The notes beneath the pieces were generated by a model. The model did no database searches. It was not told the origin of the DNA and worked only from the letters and a program-made list of their open reading frames with translations. The translations under genes were made by a program, and so were the position numbers. From Onthophagus taurus (taxonomy: Eukaryota > Arthropoda > Insecta > Coleoptera > Scarabaeidae), in NCBI RefSeq assembly GCF_036711975.1, contig NC_091971.1, positions 15,011,501 to 15,075,500 of the forward strand: DNA of 64,000 nt. Direction: 5' to 3'. The first letter of the stretch is position 1, and every line of letters starts with the position of its first letter. Below, piece by piece: positions 21,601-32,795 of this stretch.

Positions 21601-24600
21601 AATTTTAGAAATAAACAATTTTATACAATTTTGGAGTAGTTTAGATAATGTTAGCCACATTTTGATCAATTTTTTACAAGCTTAGACAAACTTAAATTAT
21701 TTTTGACAAATTTTGGTTATTTTAGACAATTGTTCGACGAAATTGTTCTTGGCGCAAGTCAGTTAACAGATATACTTGAATTGGTCGATGCGAAGAAATA
21801 TTGAAAATGTAACGCCCATTAATGATGATCTAACCACTAATCGACGAATTACGAAATCATTCTGTGCAAAATGTGATAAAAGTCTGTGTAGTGAGCACAA
21901 AATAGAGCTTTGTCCCTCTTGCATATACAGTAATTAAGTTCTCATGAGAATGTGTTTACTTTTAAGTTAATACATTACTTCACAAGATAAAAATATATTT
22001 AAACGATTTACCTTAACTTGATCTTTTTTAACACTTTAGTTGTGTAAAATAATCCAAATGACTACAGCCATGTATGTTGATTTTCTAAAATAAATATTTA
22101 AAAATGAACCATTTTTGTTTTTTCTTCAAGTTAAATAAACTAATTAATTAAATACAATCGATTTTCAAAGTTGGTGGTGCATAGGTCCATTTGTATGACT
22201 CCTTTTTATATAAAAAATAAGCATAACCTTCCAAAGTTAAATAATTTTATACTCATTTCAATTATTTTAGGTAATTTTAGTAACATTATGATCATTTTAG
22301 ACAATATCAGACAGCTGGTCACGTAATGACGTCAAGATTGTGAGAGATTTAATTTCCAGTCATTCCAAAGTTTGAATTTAAAATATTAAAATAACAAGGA
22401 TTATATACAAAAGCACTAAGTAGTGTGTATGTGAGGCAATGAATCATTCTAAATGATTCGCGAACACTTTTATCGATTCGCATTTTGTTAGACTTGAGAG
22501 AGACCCCTACTTCTCGATGATGTAAAATTAGAACTAACTCTAGACCTAGAAATATTTGAGTTTAGCCGTCTTAAGAGATTTATGGTCTAGTGTTTGCTCT
22601 AGTTTTAGTTGTTATTCAGTGCAAGATTGTAGTATATTTTTCATTCACCTAAAACTAGAACTAACACTAGAGATAGAACTAGAAAGTTTCTGAAGTTTCT
22701 TCTTCTGTCTTCAGACGCATGGCTAAACCCAAACGTTTCTAGTTTTAGTGTTGGTTCTAGTTTTACACTAGTACTTTTACTAGAACTAACGCTATACTTA
22801 GAAATAGAATCATTCGGGTTTAACCGTCTTGAGAGATAGTTCAATAAATATACAGGTGTTTCTAAACGTAATATAAATCATCTTGCATATAACTTTTTGT
22901 TCAAAACCCCTTCCCCACCGAGTTACACCACTCTAAAGTTAGGGGAAATAAATTATTTTTCCTATTTACTATTTCTCCTATTTAAACTATATTTCCAATC
23001 CAACCCAACAATTATTATACATCATTGTAAAGAGAAAGCTTTGAGCTTTAATTTAGAATAAGTCTCATTTCTTAACTTCAATAAATACGACTTCCACGAA
23101 TTTTTAAATTAGCATCTTTTTTGATAGTTTTATTTCGAATTTTTTATTTCAACATTTTTTTTCTCAATATTTTTCAAATCCATCCCAACAATTATTATAC
23201 ATCATTTTAAAGAGAAAGCTTTGAGCTTTAATTTAAAATAAGTCTCATTCCTTAATTTCAATAAATATGGCTTCCACGAATTTTTTAATTGGCATCTTTT
23301 TTTGACACTTTTAGGTTATACGAAAATGTAAGTTTTATTTCAACATTTTTTTTCTCAATATTTTTCCAATCCAACCCAACAATTATTATACATCATTTTA
23401 AAGAGAAAGCTTTGAGCTTTAATTTAGAACAAGTCTCATTCCTTAATTTCAATAAATACAGCTTCCAGGAATTTTTAAATTAGTATCTTTTTTGACACTT
23501 TTAGGTTATACGAAAATGTAAGTTTTATTTCAACATTTTTTTTCTCAATATTTTTCCAATCCAACCCAACAATTATTATACATCATTTTAAAGAGAAAGC
23601 TTTGAGCTTTAATTTAGAATAAGTCTCATTCCTTAATTTCAATAAATACGGCTTCCAGGAATTTTTAAATTAGCATCTTTTTTGACACTTAGATTATGCA
23701 AAAATGTTAGTTTTTGCTCAATATGTTTTTTCTCAATATTCTATCAGATTTTCGTTGTTCTGTAAATACAGGTCTGATAAATAAATATTCAAATTTACTG
23801 CGTCCACGGAAATGTTGTAGCGCAAGTTCAAAATAAAGAGGAAGTTGTGAAAATTGTTCTGCCAAAGCTAGACCCCACTCAAAATATACTTCCTGCAACG
23901 TTTATTTATGTTGCAATTAAAGAAAGAACTGTTTTTCTGAATGTCATAATGTGGTTTAGATAAAGCAAGTGTTACTTATTTTCTAACATAGATATAAATA
24001 GTTTTTGTATACAGAAAATATATTATAATGCTTGATGGTACCATTATCCCCCTGGACTGAGTGTATTTAGATGGCATTTTAATTCTGCCACAAAGTTTCA
24101 AAATTTTTGAGTTCTTGGGACACAAAGGGTTAATATATTTAGTGTTTATAATTAACTGTGGTAGTAAAACGGAAAATAATTCAACTTAATTTTTGATATA
24201 AATTCACTTATCATAAAATAATTGAGGAAAACTAAAGTAGTAATTGCCAATTTATGTTATATTAGAGAAGAAATTTCAACTCTCACTAAACATGACCTTG
24301 AGGTTGCGCGCGCAATCCACCGCCACTTACGTCACGAAATACTCCCGCTCTTAAAATTAAAGTATTGCAGTCTAAGGACCTAGACAACCTTTTATATTTA
24401 TATAAACCTTGATCAGCGCCAACATTTATATTTAAATATACTGATGATATTAAAAAAATCCGTTATATCAAGGTTTCATTATAATTTCTATACCTTTACT
24501 ATAGGTGGACCTCTGTAATTAATTCGAGTGGGTGTGAGTATATTGGGTTGCTGATTACCCACACCACATTGTCCAGAGCGATTATCACCACAAGCATAAA

Positions 24601-25209
24601 CTGTTCCGGTATCAGTCAGGAAAAGTGTATGATTACGACCGCATGCTGCGGAAATTACATTCATATTAACCAATGCATTAACGTCTGTTGGCACATCTTT
24701 GGTGGTGGTATTGTCAATACCCAATTGACCATATTGATTCCTACCAAAAGTCATTGCTTTTCCATCTTCTGTAATTATAACACTATGTGCTGCAACACAT
24801 CCACTTACGGCTAATCGAACCTACATAAATTAAACCATTAAATGTTGTTTAGTTTTAATTTTTGGTTATTACATACTTTGAGATCAGTAAATCGATAAGG
24901 ACTGTTTAAATTAGGCAGTGATCGTCCACCAGATTTGGTATCCTTTCGCCCGGCAGTATCCCAATTGACATTGCCAAACAAAAATAATTGACCAGCCGGT
25001 TTAATAAGCGTCTTGAGTAGTTCTTGAGGTAGCTGCATAGGTTCGTCAAGGACATCACCATGTCCTGCAATCAGCACTTCGTCTGGTTGTTGGGCATTTT
25101 CATTGTCACTGATATCACTCAATTCCGAATCAATATCACTTTCTTCTCTTTTCTTAGATCGTTTATTTGCTGGTTTCTTAGCCGGCGCTCTTTTGCGTTT
25201 CGTCGACAT
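18692..25209 (-). CDS. RCC2: RCC2 (TD-60) homologue
   Basis: Four coding exons, all junctions phase 0: 25209-24877 (111 codons), 24820-24494 (109), 19537-18884 (218) and 18820-18692 (42 plus TAA), giving 480 residues (human 522). RCC2 is a seven-bladed RCC1-fold protein of the chromosomal passenger/centromere region, also tied to Rac1/RalA signalling and integrin trafficking. The basic, acidic-patched N-tail (KRKRAPAKKPANKRSKK, then EESDIDSELSDISD) carries a likely nuclear localisation signal. Repeats such as FGRNQYGQLG, CGDNRSGQCG, FGLPEYGQLGHNT, WGFGGFGRLGH and WGASPTYGELGFG follow. WDTAGRKDTKSGG near the first blade and AMGLSHTLLIA near the end are RCC2-like rather than RCC1-like. Intron 3 (4.96 kb) is full of repeats. 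It is divergent from COPB2. Confidence 0.93.
19640..19760. repeat. Decayed CTAGTTCTAGT foldback copy
   Basis: Contains AGATGGCTAAACCCGAATGTTTCT, ATCTAGTGTTAGTTCTACTTT and the opposing AAACTAGAACCAACACTA, the same motifs as the MITE at 10336-10471 but rearranged. It lies in RCC2 intron 3. Confidence 0.55.
19790..20061. repeat. AT-rich tandem-like satellite, left part
   Basis: Degenerate repeats of blocks such as TTGTTTAAAATCGCAAAATT, TTCAAATTCAT[CG]CAAACTT and AAATTGTCTAAAA. The same vocabulary resumes right of the LINE (21414-21730), partly in inverted sense, so the LINE landed inside it. Confidence 0.6.
20062..21413 (+). mobile_element. 5'-truncated LINE with intact C-terminal reverse transcriptase
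   Basis: One open frame (to TGA at 21125-21127) encodes the second half of a reverse transcriptase: TGVPQGSVLSPLLFSIYTSD (motif B), QYADDTQLY (catalytic motif C), LGIIIDENLTF (motif E region), then the thumb and tail. The frame formally starts at 20033, but its first residues come from the host satellite; LINE similarity begins near LGLKCKAVNLLGSFLDNR. The end is an ATT microsatellite (about 21387-21413), typical of CR1/L2/Daphne-type LINEs. Fingers, motif A and endonuclease are missing, so it cannot move by itself. It lies antisense in RCC2 intron 3 and looks young, with no internal stops. Confidence 0.85.
21414..21730. repeat. AT-rich tandem-like satellite, right part
   Basis: Repeated blocks TTTAGATAATTTTAGCCAC and TTTAGATAATGTTAGCCACA with CTTTTGATCA / ATTTTGATCA; a continuation of the satellite at 19790-20061. 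Confidence 0.55.
21785..21937 (+). pseudogene. piggyBac cysteine-rich C-terminal domain remnant
   Basis: A short frame, RRITKSFCAKCDKSLCSEHK...LCPSC, ends in TAA at 21935-21937. The spaced Cys pairs at the very C-terminus match the zinc-binding tail of piggyBac transposases; the stretch before it (NIENVTPINDDLTTN) also fits, but the frame breaks further upstream. The DDD catalytic core is absent. The family call is by motif. Confidence 0.5.
22520..22840. repeat. Cluster of CTAGTTCTAGT foldback copies
   Basis: At least two neighbouring copies: one around 22528-22615 and a better hairpin at about 22652-22766 (AACTAGAACTAACACTAGAG ... TTTAGTGTTGGTTCTAGTTT), with a third half near 22770-22840. 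All contain the internal GGCTAAACCC / GTTTAGCCGTCTT block. Confidence 0.65.
22970..23745. repeat. Four-copy tandem repeat, unit about 190 bp
   Basis: The landmark CCAATCCAACCCAACAATTA recurs near 22995, 23175, 23366 and 23556 (spacing 180, 191, 190 bp). Each unit also has AGAGAAAGCTTTGAGCTTTA and CTTCAATAAATACG-like blocks. Copies are similar but not identical, and copies 3 and 4 are closest. It lies in RCC2 intron 3. Confidence 0.85.
23746..24493. other. Rest of RCC2 intron 3, with a coding-like fragment
   Basis: Around 23800-23960 both strands are open. The plus frame reads HGNVVAQVQNKEEVVKIV and KLDPTQNILPATFIYVAIKE, which looks protein-like; the minus frame is 63 codons. Neither has splice context or a family I know; a transposon relic is likeliest. 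Nothing is recognised in the remainder. Confidence 0.35.
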
Positions 25210-26147
25210 CCTATAAATTTTCAACGTTATTCTTAAACTGAGTTTGGAGTTTTATTTTTGTTTTAGTGTACTTAAATGAAATGGGGAGGTTAGTATTTTA
25301 AAAGAAATTATATTTTTTAAATTATGTGCACATTTTTTTCATTAAGGAAAATATTGTTAGCGTCTTTCAGGGGAAGTCGTGTCCCCAAAGCAAAATGGCT
25401 AATCATAAAATGTTCAACCAATCCGTTTCAAATTATTCTATATCATACTTTTTTAATAACGCCACAGTATTTTTTTCGTCGAGAAAGTGTGTCGATTGCT
25501 TATTGGTTTCACTTAAATGATTTTAATCGGTTCATGTGGACATAAAATACTGTTTCTTCTACCATCACTTACCTGCATAAAGAATAAAACTACACCGCAT
25601 AAATCTTGTATCTAACAAGGTACAGTTAACTTTCAAGTTGAATTGTTATTTGTAGTGGAGAATAAAACACGTCAGCGGTACCAAAACAAATTTAAAATAA
25701 CCTAAACTGTATAAATACCAACTCATATATAGATAAATTTTCTCGGCTTTATCGTAAAAATTATCACAGACCGTTTTTATTATTAAAAAATTGTTAAAAT
25801 ATTAAAAAAAAATTTAATTATTAATTTTTTTAAACATTTTTTGAACTACTTATGAGAAAAATTCGAAATTCATACTGATCATAAATCCTTCAAGACAATT
25901 TTATTTTAATGTTATCAATAAAATTATTACTCATATATTTTTGAATATCACAAAATTTTCCTTTTTTCATAAAATTAATAAAATAATAATTAATTATTTA
26001 AAAATATTAACTTCTTGTTTATATTTTTTTCATTTTGCACCGTTGGCATCATCCCGGCCACGTCTTGTCGTTCAAATGACAGATGTGTTTATAATTCTCT
26101 CAATTATTGCCAAATAATTTATTAAAAACGAACGAAAATCGCTTAAA
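25210..26147. promoter_or_regulatory. Divergent intergenic region, RCC2 / COPB2
   Basis: 938 bp between the two start codons. It presumably contains both promoters; no TATA box is evident. Two overlapping frames at 25324-25545 lack family features. A GC-richer patch (about 26036-26085) just upstream of COPB2 is the likeliest core promoter area. Confidence 0.4.
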
Positions 26148-29100
26148 ATGGTAAGGAATTAAATCATTACATTAACTGTTACATGTTTTTTAATAAACCG
26201 CTATGATTTATTATAGCCATTAAGGTTAGACATTAAACGTAAGCTGACGGCTCGGTCTGACCGAGTCAAATGCGTGGATTTACACCCGACGGAGCCTTGG
26301 ATGCTATGTTCTTTATACAACGGGAATATAAACGTTTGGAACCATGAATCCCAACAATTAGTGAAAACGTTTGAAGTCTGCGATTTACCTGTCCGGGCAG
26401 CAAAGTTTGTACCTAGGAAAAATTGGATCGTAGCTGGTTCTGATGATATGCAAATTCGAGTTTTTAACTATAATACTTTAGATAGAGTGCATTCATTTGA
26501 AGCTCATTCCGATTATGTTAGGAGTATTGTTGTTCATCCAACTCAACCCTATATCTTAACAAGTAGCGGTAAGAATTACTTTTTTAAAGTTTTAATACAA
26601 AGTATTTAGCTATGGGCCATCTCAGGTTTTAACCAAACCGAGTTAACTGAGTTTAAAATTTGCATAAACTGAGTTCCAACCTAGTTGGTAGCAAAAATCT
26701 GCTACTGGTTTGAATTGATGGATGTCTATGTCAATATTGTGTTCTTTGATTCACATGGTTTTTTTTGGGTAGTGTTGGACATTGTTATTAAAATTGTACC
26801 ATAGGCAATAAATAAAGTACTTACTATAATTCAGAAAAGAATATATTTTAAGGAATGTACACTTCCACACATTCATAGTGGAATTACAAGAATAATTTTT
26901 AATACAGTGTATTGAGAAACAGTATTTGATTAAGTTTTTTGGGTGCTACTCAGTTTCTTTGATCATTACATAAAATTGAAAATAAACTTTAAAACTTTAG
27001 AATTGTTTTCTGTCTATGGTAATTCAATATACAGGGTGTCTCAAGTAACTGGTTTGTTAGAACTTTTTCAGGTTCCACTATTCCTAGAGATTTGAAATTT
27101 TGGTATCATGGGTTGATTATTCGGAACTTTCGATTTAAAATATTTTCAATTTGGCCGCCACTTCCGGTCTACCGGAATGTCATCCATGTCAACTTCGTTA
27201 TTTTAAATGGAATATTATCGTTTTTATTACACCGTTTAATTGTACGTAAAAAATATGTTGACTTTCATAAAACCTCTTTCAAGTGAGGTTGACATGGATG
27301 ACATTCCGGTAGACCGGAAGTGGCAGCCATCTTGCAAATATTTTAGATCGAAAGTTCCGAATAAACAACCCATGTTACACCAAAATTTCAAAACTGTACG
27401 AATAGTGGAACCTAAAAAAAGTTCTAATGAACCAGTTACGCGAGACTGCCTGTGTAGTTTTATTATCGTGGCTGTTAAACAAGTTGTAGTGGAGCTTGAC
27501 TTCTCGACGGTTTCTGATCTTCAATAGTAGAAGTAGAAGCAGCGCCAAAAACAGTACATGTAGAAGTTTGGTCGGTTGAGTTCAAGGTTTCCGTTGATAA
27601 GTAGCCGTGTAGTTCATTTATTATCCACATTTGCCCATTATTAGGGTTGCTTTCTGAACTAAATGTTGATTTTTTTATATAGCGGATCAAGGAAAGTAGC
27701 TGTTACTGCTGTTCTATTAATCTCATAACCCCAAGTTGCGTCTCTATTATAACAGCAAGAGTTCTTTGTAAGTGCTTGCCTGTCTGTGTCATTGGAGTTT
27801 TGCTATTTATGGCATGTCACATAAAATTGCAGTTACCTTTTCAAACAGATGTAAGAACCCCACTACATCTTCAGCAAATAACGCCGTGCAACAGCCATCT
27901 TGGGGGCTAAAAAATTCCAAGTCAGGGTGAAAGTACTAGACCAGTATAGTAAAACCTCCAAAGGGTTCTCAGCCCAAACTTTTTTTTATTACCTTTTATA
28001 TTTTTTCCTTATCTTGATGTTTGTTTGCTTAGTTTTTCAGTTATAACTCAAGAACCATTGATGATTTCTCATTTCATTCTTCAGCAGAATTGTAGCTAAG
28101 GCTTAAAGAAATAATTTTTATTAATATACCCCTGTACAAAATTAATTTGGACTAATTTTATCGAATGAAATCTGCAAAAAATTGTCAAATTATTTCGAAA
28201 AAAACAAATTCTACGAATTGTAACTATAAAAAAATATTGTTTTTATGGAAATTATTAACAAAAATTAAGGAAAAACAAGGTTAACCTTAGTAAACCTTTT
28301 TGATGGTGATTGTTCAGGGCTAGTGTCATCGCTATCGCAATCATCGCTGTCATCAATTTCTAAGCCACACATAATGTCAATTTGTGACTCCACTGCTGGC
28401 CCTACTGCACCTTCTGAAAATTCTTCATCATCAGGATCATCCATGTCTTTGAACACACGCTTACCTCATTTCAAATGGCATAGCAACTTGATGATAGCGT
28501 TTTCCAATAGACTGCCTAAGTCTGACGTCACAGAGATGGGCAGAGCTTATACTGACTCTAAACAATTTCCTTGCTAAGATAAATCGCTAAAAAATGTCAT
28601 TTGAAATGTCATCACTTAGTTTATTTTATTTTAACACTATTGAAAAATTGCATAATGGTGATTTACCGTTAACAACACAGTTAGCAACGAAAATGTTTGG
28701 AGTCGGGATAAGCTCCGCCCATCTCTATGACGTCAAGGCTTAGGTTGTCTATTGTCTGCTGGAGTAGTCCAAATGATGATGTAAATAATGAATTTTCATG
28801 GACGTGTGGTCGCCAATTTTCGAGAACGATGTTAACATCTTTGCTACAGAATTATCGTAGTTGCTTCTTTCATTGCCTTCCAAGCATCCATTTCAGCGTT
28901 AATCAAAATATTGTTGAATACGTCACTTTTAATTTGCTTTCTTATATCTGGACCATTTAGTACGCCTGATGGAAAAAATGAATTTATTTTAATCATGAGA
29001 AAGAAATATGTTTTGAAAAATTGGAATTTTTCACGAAATTGAAAAAATGAATATGTTATTACATTTAACTACCTTCTTTAATTTTACTTTCGCTGAGTCT

Positions 29101-32100
29101 CGGGTAAATTAATTTCAACACAAGAAAACTGCATCTCTTTTGGCGACAGTTTTGATGAAATTCTTAACAATTCCAAGTTTAATATGCAATGGAGGCAGCA
29201 ATATCTTCTCTTTCGGCACGAATAATTTTGGCCATTTCTAACCTGCTGTGCTCCATTCGTGGCATGCATATTAGTCTCTAGTAAATCATGTGTCCCAATC
29301 GCACAAAAAGCACATATATTTTATATAGCCGCATGGAAGATCGCAAAGCATTGCTACAACTTTTAAATCACAGCATATCTGCCACATATGTTTAGTGTAG
29401 TTAACGTGCATCATAGGTTTTTTTCGTTTTTGTACTATTTGCGATTGGAACCGAAGGTTTTTCATTGGTCTTATGCAGTAAAACCGTTTTCAAGCTGATT
29501 TTGGAACTGTCAATAAATAATCTCCAGTCATCTGCTTCATATTTTATTTCATCAATTTTCCAACATCAGGCCAATATGCAGAGGTTTTTCATCATTCACA
29601 ACGAATAACCTTTGGAGTGTTGCCTGACGACTTCGATAAGCGGGTATCAAAAGATTGTTTGATTTCAAAAACGAAGCCAGCTGTTCTGATTTATGCGGTG
29701 TCAATTCCAATTTGGCAACAATTGAATCTAGCTGATTTTGATTTATTAAAATGGGCTGATCATTACTTGAATCATATGTTGGTGCAAAAGTCGGAGCAGT
29801 CATAGAAGATAGAACATCTGGGCTGGAACTTTCTGACCCAGGAATGTAGCTCGAATGAGGCAATGGTCTTTTGCCACTTGCAATACCAATCTAATTGTAC
29901 GCGGCTCCTTTATTCGCACATGCGTAGCAATTCAATGATGTTTTCTAAGAATTGTCATAGAAAGAACTTATCTGATATCAGCTTTGTTAAAGGTTTTACA
30001 GTCAACTTATCAAATCTAAAAAAAAACGAGAACACAGTTTAGCCCTGGTGGTATGACTCATTTAATTTCTAAAGAGACGTAGCCTTTCGTTTATTACTTT
30101 TTGAATATAAGATAATTTGGTGAATTGTCACAGTAATGCCCTAATGACCACTGGTGGTCGCGCAAAACGTAAACCCAACTCGTAACAGTCTAACTCGAAT
30201 TGCCTTAAAATAACCTCATCTCGAGTTAACTCCGTTTGAAAAATCGAGTTGACCCATCTCTTAAAAGTATTGATTGTTAATGTTTATTTTATTGTATCTA
30301 ATAGATGATATGCAAATAAAATTATGGAATTGGGATAAATCTTGGGCTTGCCAACAAGTTTTCGAAGGTCACTCTCATTATGTAATGCAAATAGCGATCA
30401 ATCCGAAAGACAATAATACTTTTGCGAGCGCCTCTCTTGATCGTACAATTAAAGTCTGGCAATTAGGTGCATCAACCGCTAATTTTACATTAGACGGTCA
30501 TGAAAAAGGAGTAAATTGCGTCGATTATTACCACGGAGGTGATAAACCGTACTTAATTTCGGGCGCGGATGATCGTTTAGTAAAAATTTGGGATTATCAA
30601 AACAAAACGTGCGTTCAAACGCTTGAAGGTCACGCACAGAATATTAGCGCTGTTTGTTTCCACCCCGAATTACCGGTTGTTTTAACCGGAAGCGAAGATG
30701 GAACCGTGCGAGTTTGGCACGCGAATACGAATCGATTGGAAAGTAGCTTAAACTACGGCTTTGAAAGAGTTTGGACTATTTGTTGCTTAAAAGGATCAAA
30801 TAATGTTGTACTTGGGTACGATGAGGGTAGTATTTTGGTTAAAGTGGGTCGCGAAGAACCTGCCGTTAGCATGGATGCTAGTGGTGGAAAAATAATTTGG
30901 GCTAGACATTCCGAATTACAACAAGCCAATTTAAAAGCTTTACCCGAAGGAGCTGAAATTCGCGATGGTGAACGTTTACCAGTTGCTATTAAAGATATGG
31001 GAGCATGCGAAATTTATCCTCAAAGTATCCAACATAATCCTAACGGACGATTTGTCGTTGTTTGCGGGGATGGGGAATATATTATTTATACCTCTATGGC
31101 TTTACGTAATAAAGCGTTTGGTAGCGCGCAAGAATTCGTTTGGGCCCAAGATTCTTCGGAGTATGCTATAAGAGAAGCTGGATCCACAGTAAAAATTTTC
31201 AAAAATTTCAAAGAAAAGAAAAGTTTTAAACCTGATTATGGCGCGGAAGGTATTTTCGGTGGTTATCTTTTGGGTGTTAAATCCGCTCCTGGGTTAACAT
31301 TTTACGATTGGGATACTCTCGATTTGATTCGAAGGATTGAAATTCAACCTAAAGCTGTTTATTGGTCAGATAATGGAAGATTGGTTTGTTTAGCTACGGA
31401 GGATAGTTATTTTATTTTAGGTTATGATCAAGATCAAGTTGTTGCTGCTACTTCGAATAATCAAGTAGCTGAAGATGGTGTTGAATCGGCATTTAACGTT
31501 CTTGGTGAAGTAAACGAAACTGTTCGAACAGGTTTATGGGTTGGGGATTGTTTCATTTACACAAACGCTGTAAATCGTATTAATTATTACGTCGGTGGTG
31601 AAATAGTAACAATAGCACATTTAGATCGACCTCTTTACGTTTTGGGGTATGTGCCTCGTGATGATCGTCTTTATTTGGCTGATAAAGAACTAGGAGTCCT
31701 TTCCTATCAATTATTATTATCTGTTCTCGAGTATCAAACTGCCGTGATGCGACGTGATTTCTCAACTGCAGATAGAGTTTTACCATCGATACCAAAAGAA
31801 CATCGTACTAGAGTTGCTCATTTCTTAGAAAAACAAGGTTTCAAACAACAAGCTTTAGCTGTTTCAACTGATCCGGAACACCGATTTGATTTGGCGTTAG
31901 CTTTGGGTGATTTAACAACCGCGAAAACTTTGGCGCTAGACGCTAATAATCCTCAAAAATGGAATCAATTAGGTGAATTAGCAGCAGCATCGAATAATTT
32001 ACCATTAGCTAAAGAATGTATGCAACGTGCCCAAGATTATGGTGGGTTATTATTGATTGCAACCAGCACAGGTGATGCTGAATTAGTTAAAAAGTTAGGT

Positions 32101-32795
32101 GAAGCTACTTTGAGTGAAGGCAAAAATAATATTTCGTTTTTATCGTATTTCTTATTGGGTGATTTAAAGAAATGTTTGGATATTTTAATACAAACCGATC
32201 GATTGCCAGAAGCTGCCTTCTTTGCTAGATCATATTTGCCAAGCGAAATTTCTTATGTAGTTGGATTGTGGCGTCAACAATTATCAGCGATTAATGAAAA
32301 AGCGGGGCAAAGCTTAGCTGATCCGAAAGATTACGAAAATTTATTCCCGGGATTGGAAAATGCAATAGCTGCTCAATGTTATATGCAGCACGAACTCCAT
32401 AATTTACCAGACGCCTCAAAAGCTATGAAAATTCCACCAAATCACGAACGCAATCCAATTGAAGAAGTTAAAGCTGCTATTGCAAGCGGAATGTTTTGTT
32501 ACACCCCACCATCAGAACTGAAGTAAGAAATAATAATAGTAAATTTTAAATTATTTTGATTTGTTTTTTTTTTTATTTATAGGAGACAGGAGAAGGAAAT
32601 GACTCAATCTGAATTTGGCAAAGGTGCTTCAAAAACTGTTTTGACAGATGATGATCTTGATTTGGATTTAGAAGGAATGAATTTGGATGAAAATATAGAT
32701 ACGACGGTTAGTATATCTCAAGATTACATAAATTTTTTATTTTTTAGTTATGATTTTAGGATATTAATATAGATGAAGACCTCTTGAGTGATTGA
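26148..32795 (+). CDS. COPB2: Coatomer subunit beta' (COPI)
   Basis: Five exons: 26148-26150 (the ATG alone), 26217-26568, 30305-32522, 32583-32706 and 32760-32795 (TGA), giving about 910 residues (human 906). Beta'-COP is a WD-repeat scaffold of the COPI coat for Golgi-to-ER and intra-Golgi traffic and binds dilysine cargo tails. The protein starts [19 protein letters not shown] and has two WD beta-propellers ([60 protein letters not shown]), then an alpha-solenoid ([43 protein letters not shown]). The acidic end is [13 protein letters not shown]. The split Asp codon across intron 2 (G|AT) confirms that exon 2 joins exon 3 across 3.7 kb of transposon. The frame is intact. Confidence 0.97.
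27032..27452. mobile_element. 421-bp foldback DNA element
   Basis: Almost wholly palindromic. Ends are CAGGGTGTCTCAAGTAACTGG and the complement of CCAGTTACGCGAGACTGCCTG; further in, AACTTTTTCAGGTTCCACTA pairs with TAGTGGAACC..AAAAAGTT. The inner arms TCTACCGGAATGTCATCCAT / ATGGATGACATTCCGGTAGA are perfect. TA precedes the left end. No protein is encoded. It sits inside the hAT element of COPB2 intron 2. Confidence 0.8.
27480..27860 (-). pseudogene. hAT transposase C-terminal remnant
   Basis: On the minus strand, [17 protein letters not shown] (about 27740-27800) and, one frame away, [13 protein letters not shown] (about 27675-27715) match the hAT block that ends in the A-T-F-L-D-P-R-F-K box preceding the dimerisation region. 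Frameshifts and stops break it. Family by motif memory. Confidence 0.5.
28265..28456 (-). pseudogene. Acidic reading frame of unknown origin
   Basis: 63 codons rich in Asp/Glu/Ser ([23 protein letters not shown]), ending near an AAG|GTTAAC donor-like sequence. It lies inside the hAT element on the same strand as the transposase scrap and may be part of that transposase's linker or of the neighbouring decayed gene. No function can be assigned. Confidence 0.3.
28505..28754. repeat. 250-bp inverted-repeat element
   Basis: Arms of about 46 bp: left CAATAGACTGCCTAAGTCTG, then ACGTCACAGAGATGGGC and AGAGCTTA; right TAAGCTCCGCCCATCTCTAT, then GACGTCAAGG, CTTAGGTTGTCTATTG. The middle is AT-rich and non-coding. 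It adjoins the decayed arthropod gene at 28755-29880. Confidence 0.7.
28755..29880 (-). pseudogene. Decayed member of a repeated arthropod protein family
   Basis: In minus-strand order with several breaks: [20 protein letters not shown] and [13 protein letters not shown] (29552-29863), [19 protein letters not shown] and KPSVPIANS (about 29430-29550), [14 protein letters not shown] / [10 protein letters not shown] (about 29290-29390), [19 protein letters not shown] (about 29140-29210) and [16 protein letters not shown] with [12 protein letters not shown] (about 28835-28975). I recall such DWRLFIDSS...PPLHIKLG...GPDIRK proteins as high-copy uncharacterised proteins in insect genomes; their origin (transposon cargo or domesticated gene) is unknown to me. 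Stops and frameshifts make this copy dead. Confidence 0.55.

Larger units (their letters stand above)
26607..30263. mobile_element. hAT-type element filling COPB2 intron 2, 8-bp target duplication
   Basis: AAAGTATT occurs at 26599-26606 and again at 30264-30271, directly flanking inverted termini: TAGCTATGGGCCATCTCAG inward from the left and, as complement of the right end, TAAGAGATGGGTCAACTCGA. Both ends then share an [AC]CGAGTTAACT[CG]AG-like block. An 8-bp duplication and this terminus type fit the hAT superfamily, and a hAT-like transposase scrap lies inside on the minus strand. The 3,657-bp interior contains a foldback element, an inverted-repeat element and a decayed gene of a repeated arthropod family, so it is either a nest of later insertions or a composite. 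Confidence 0.8.
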
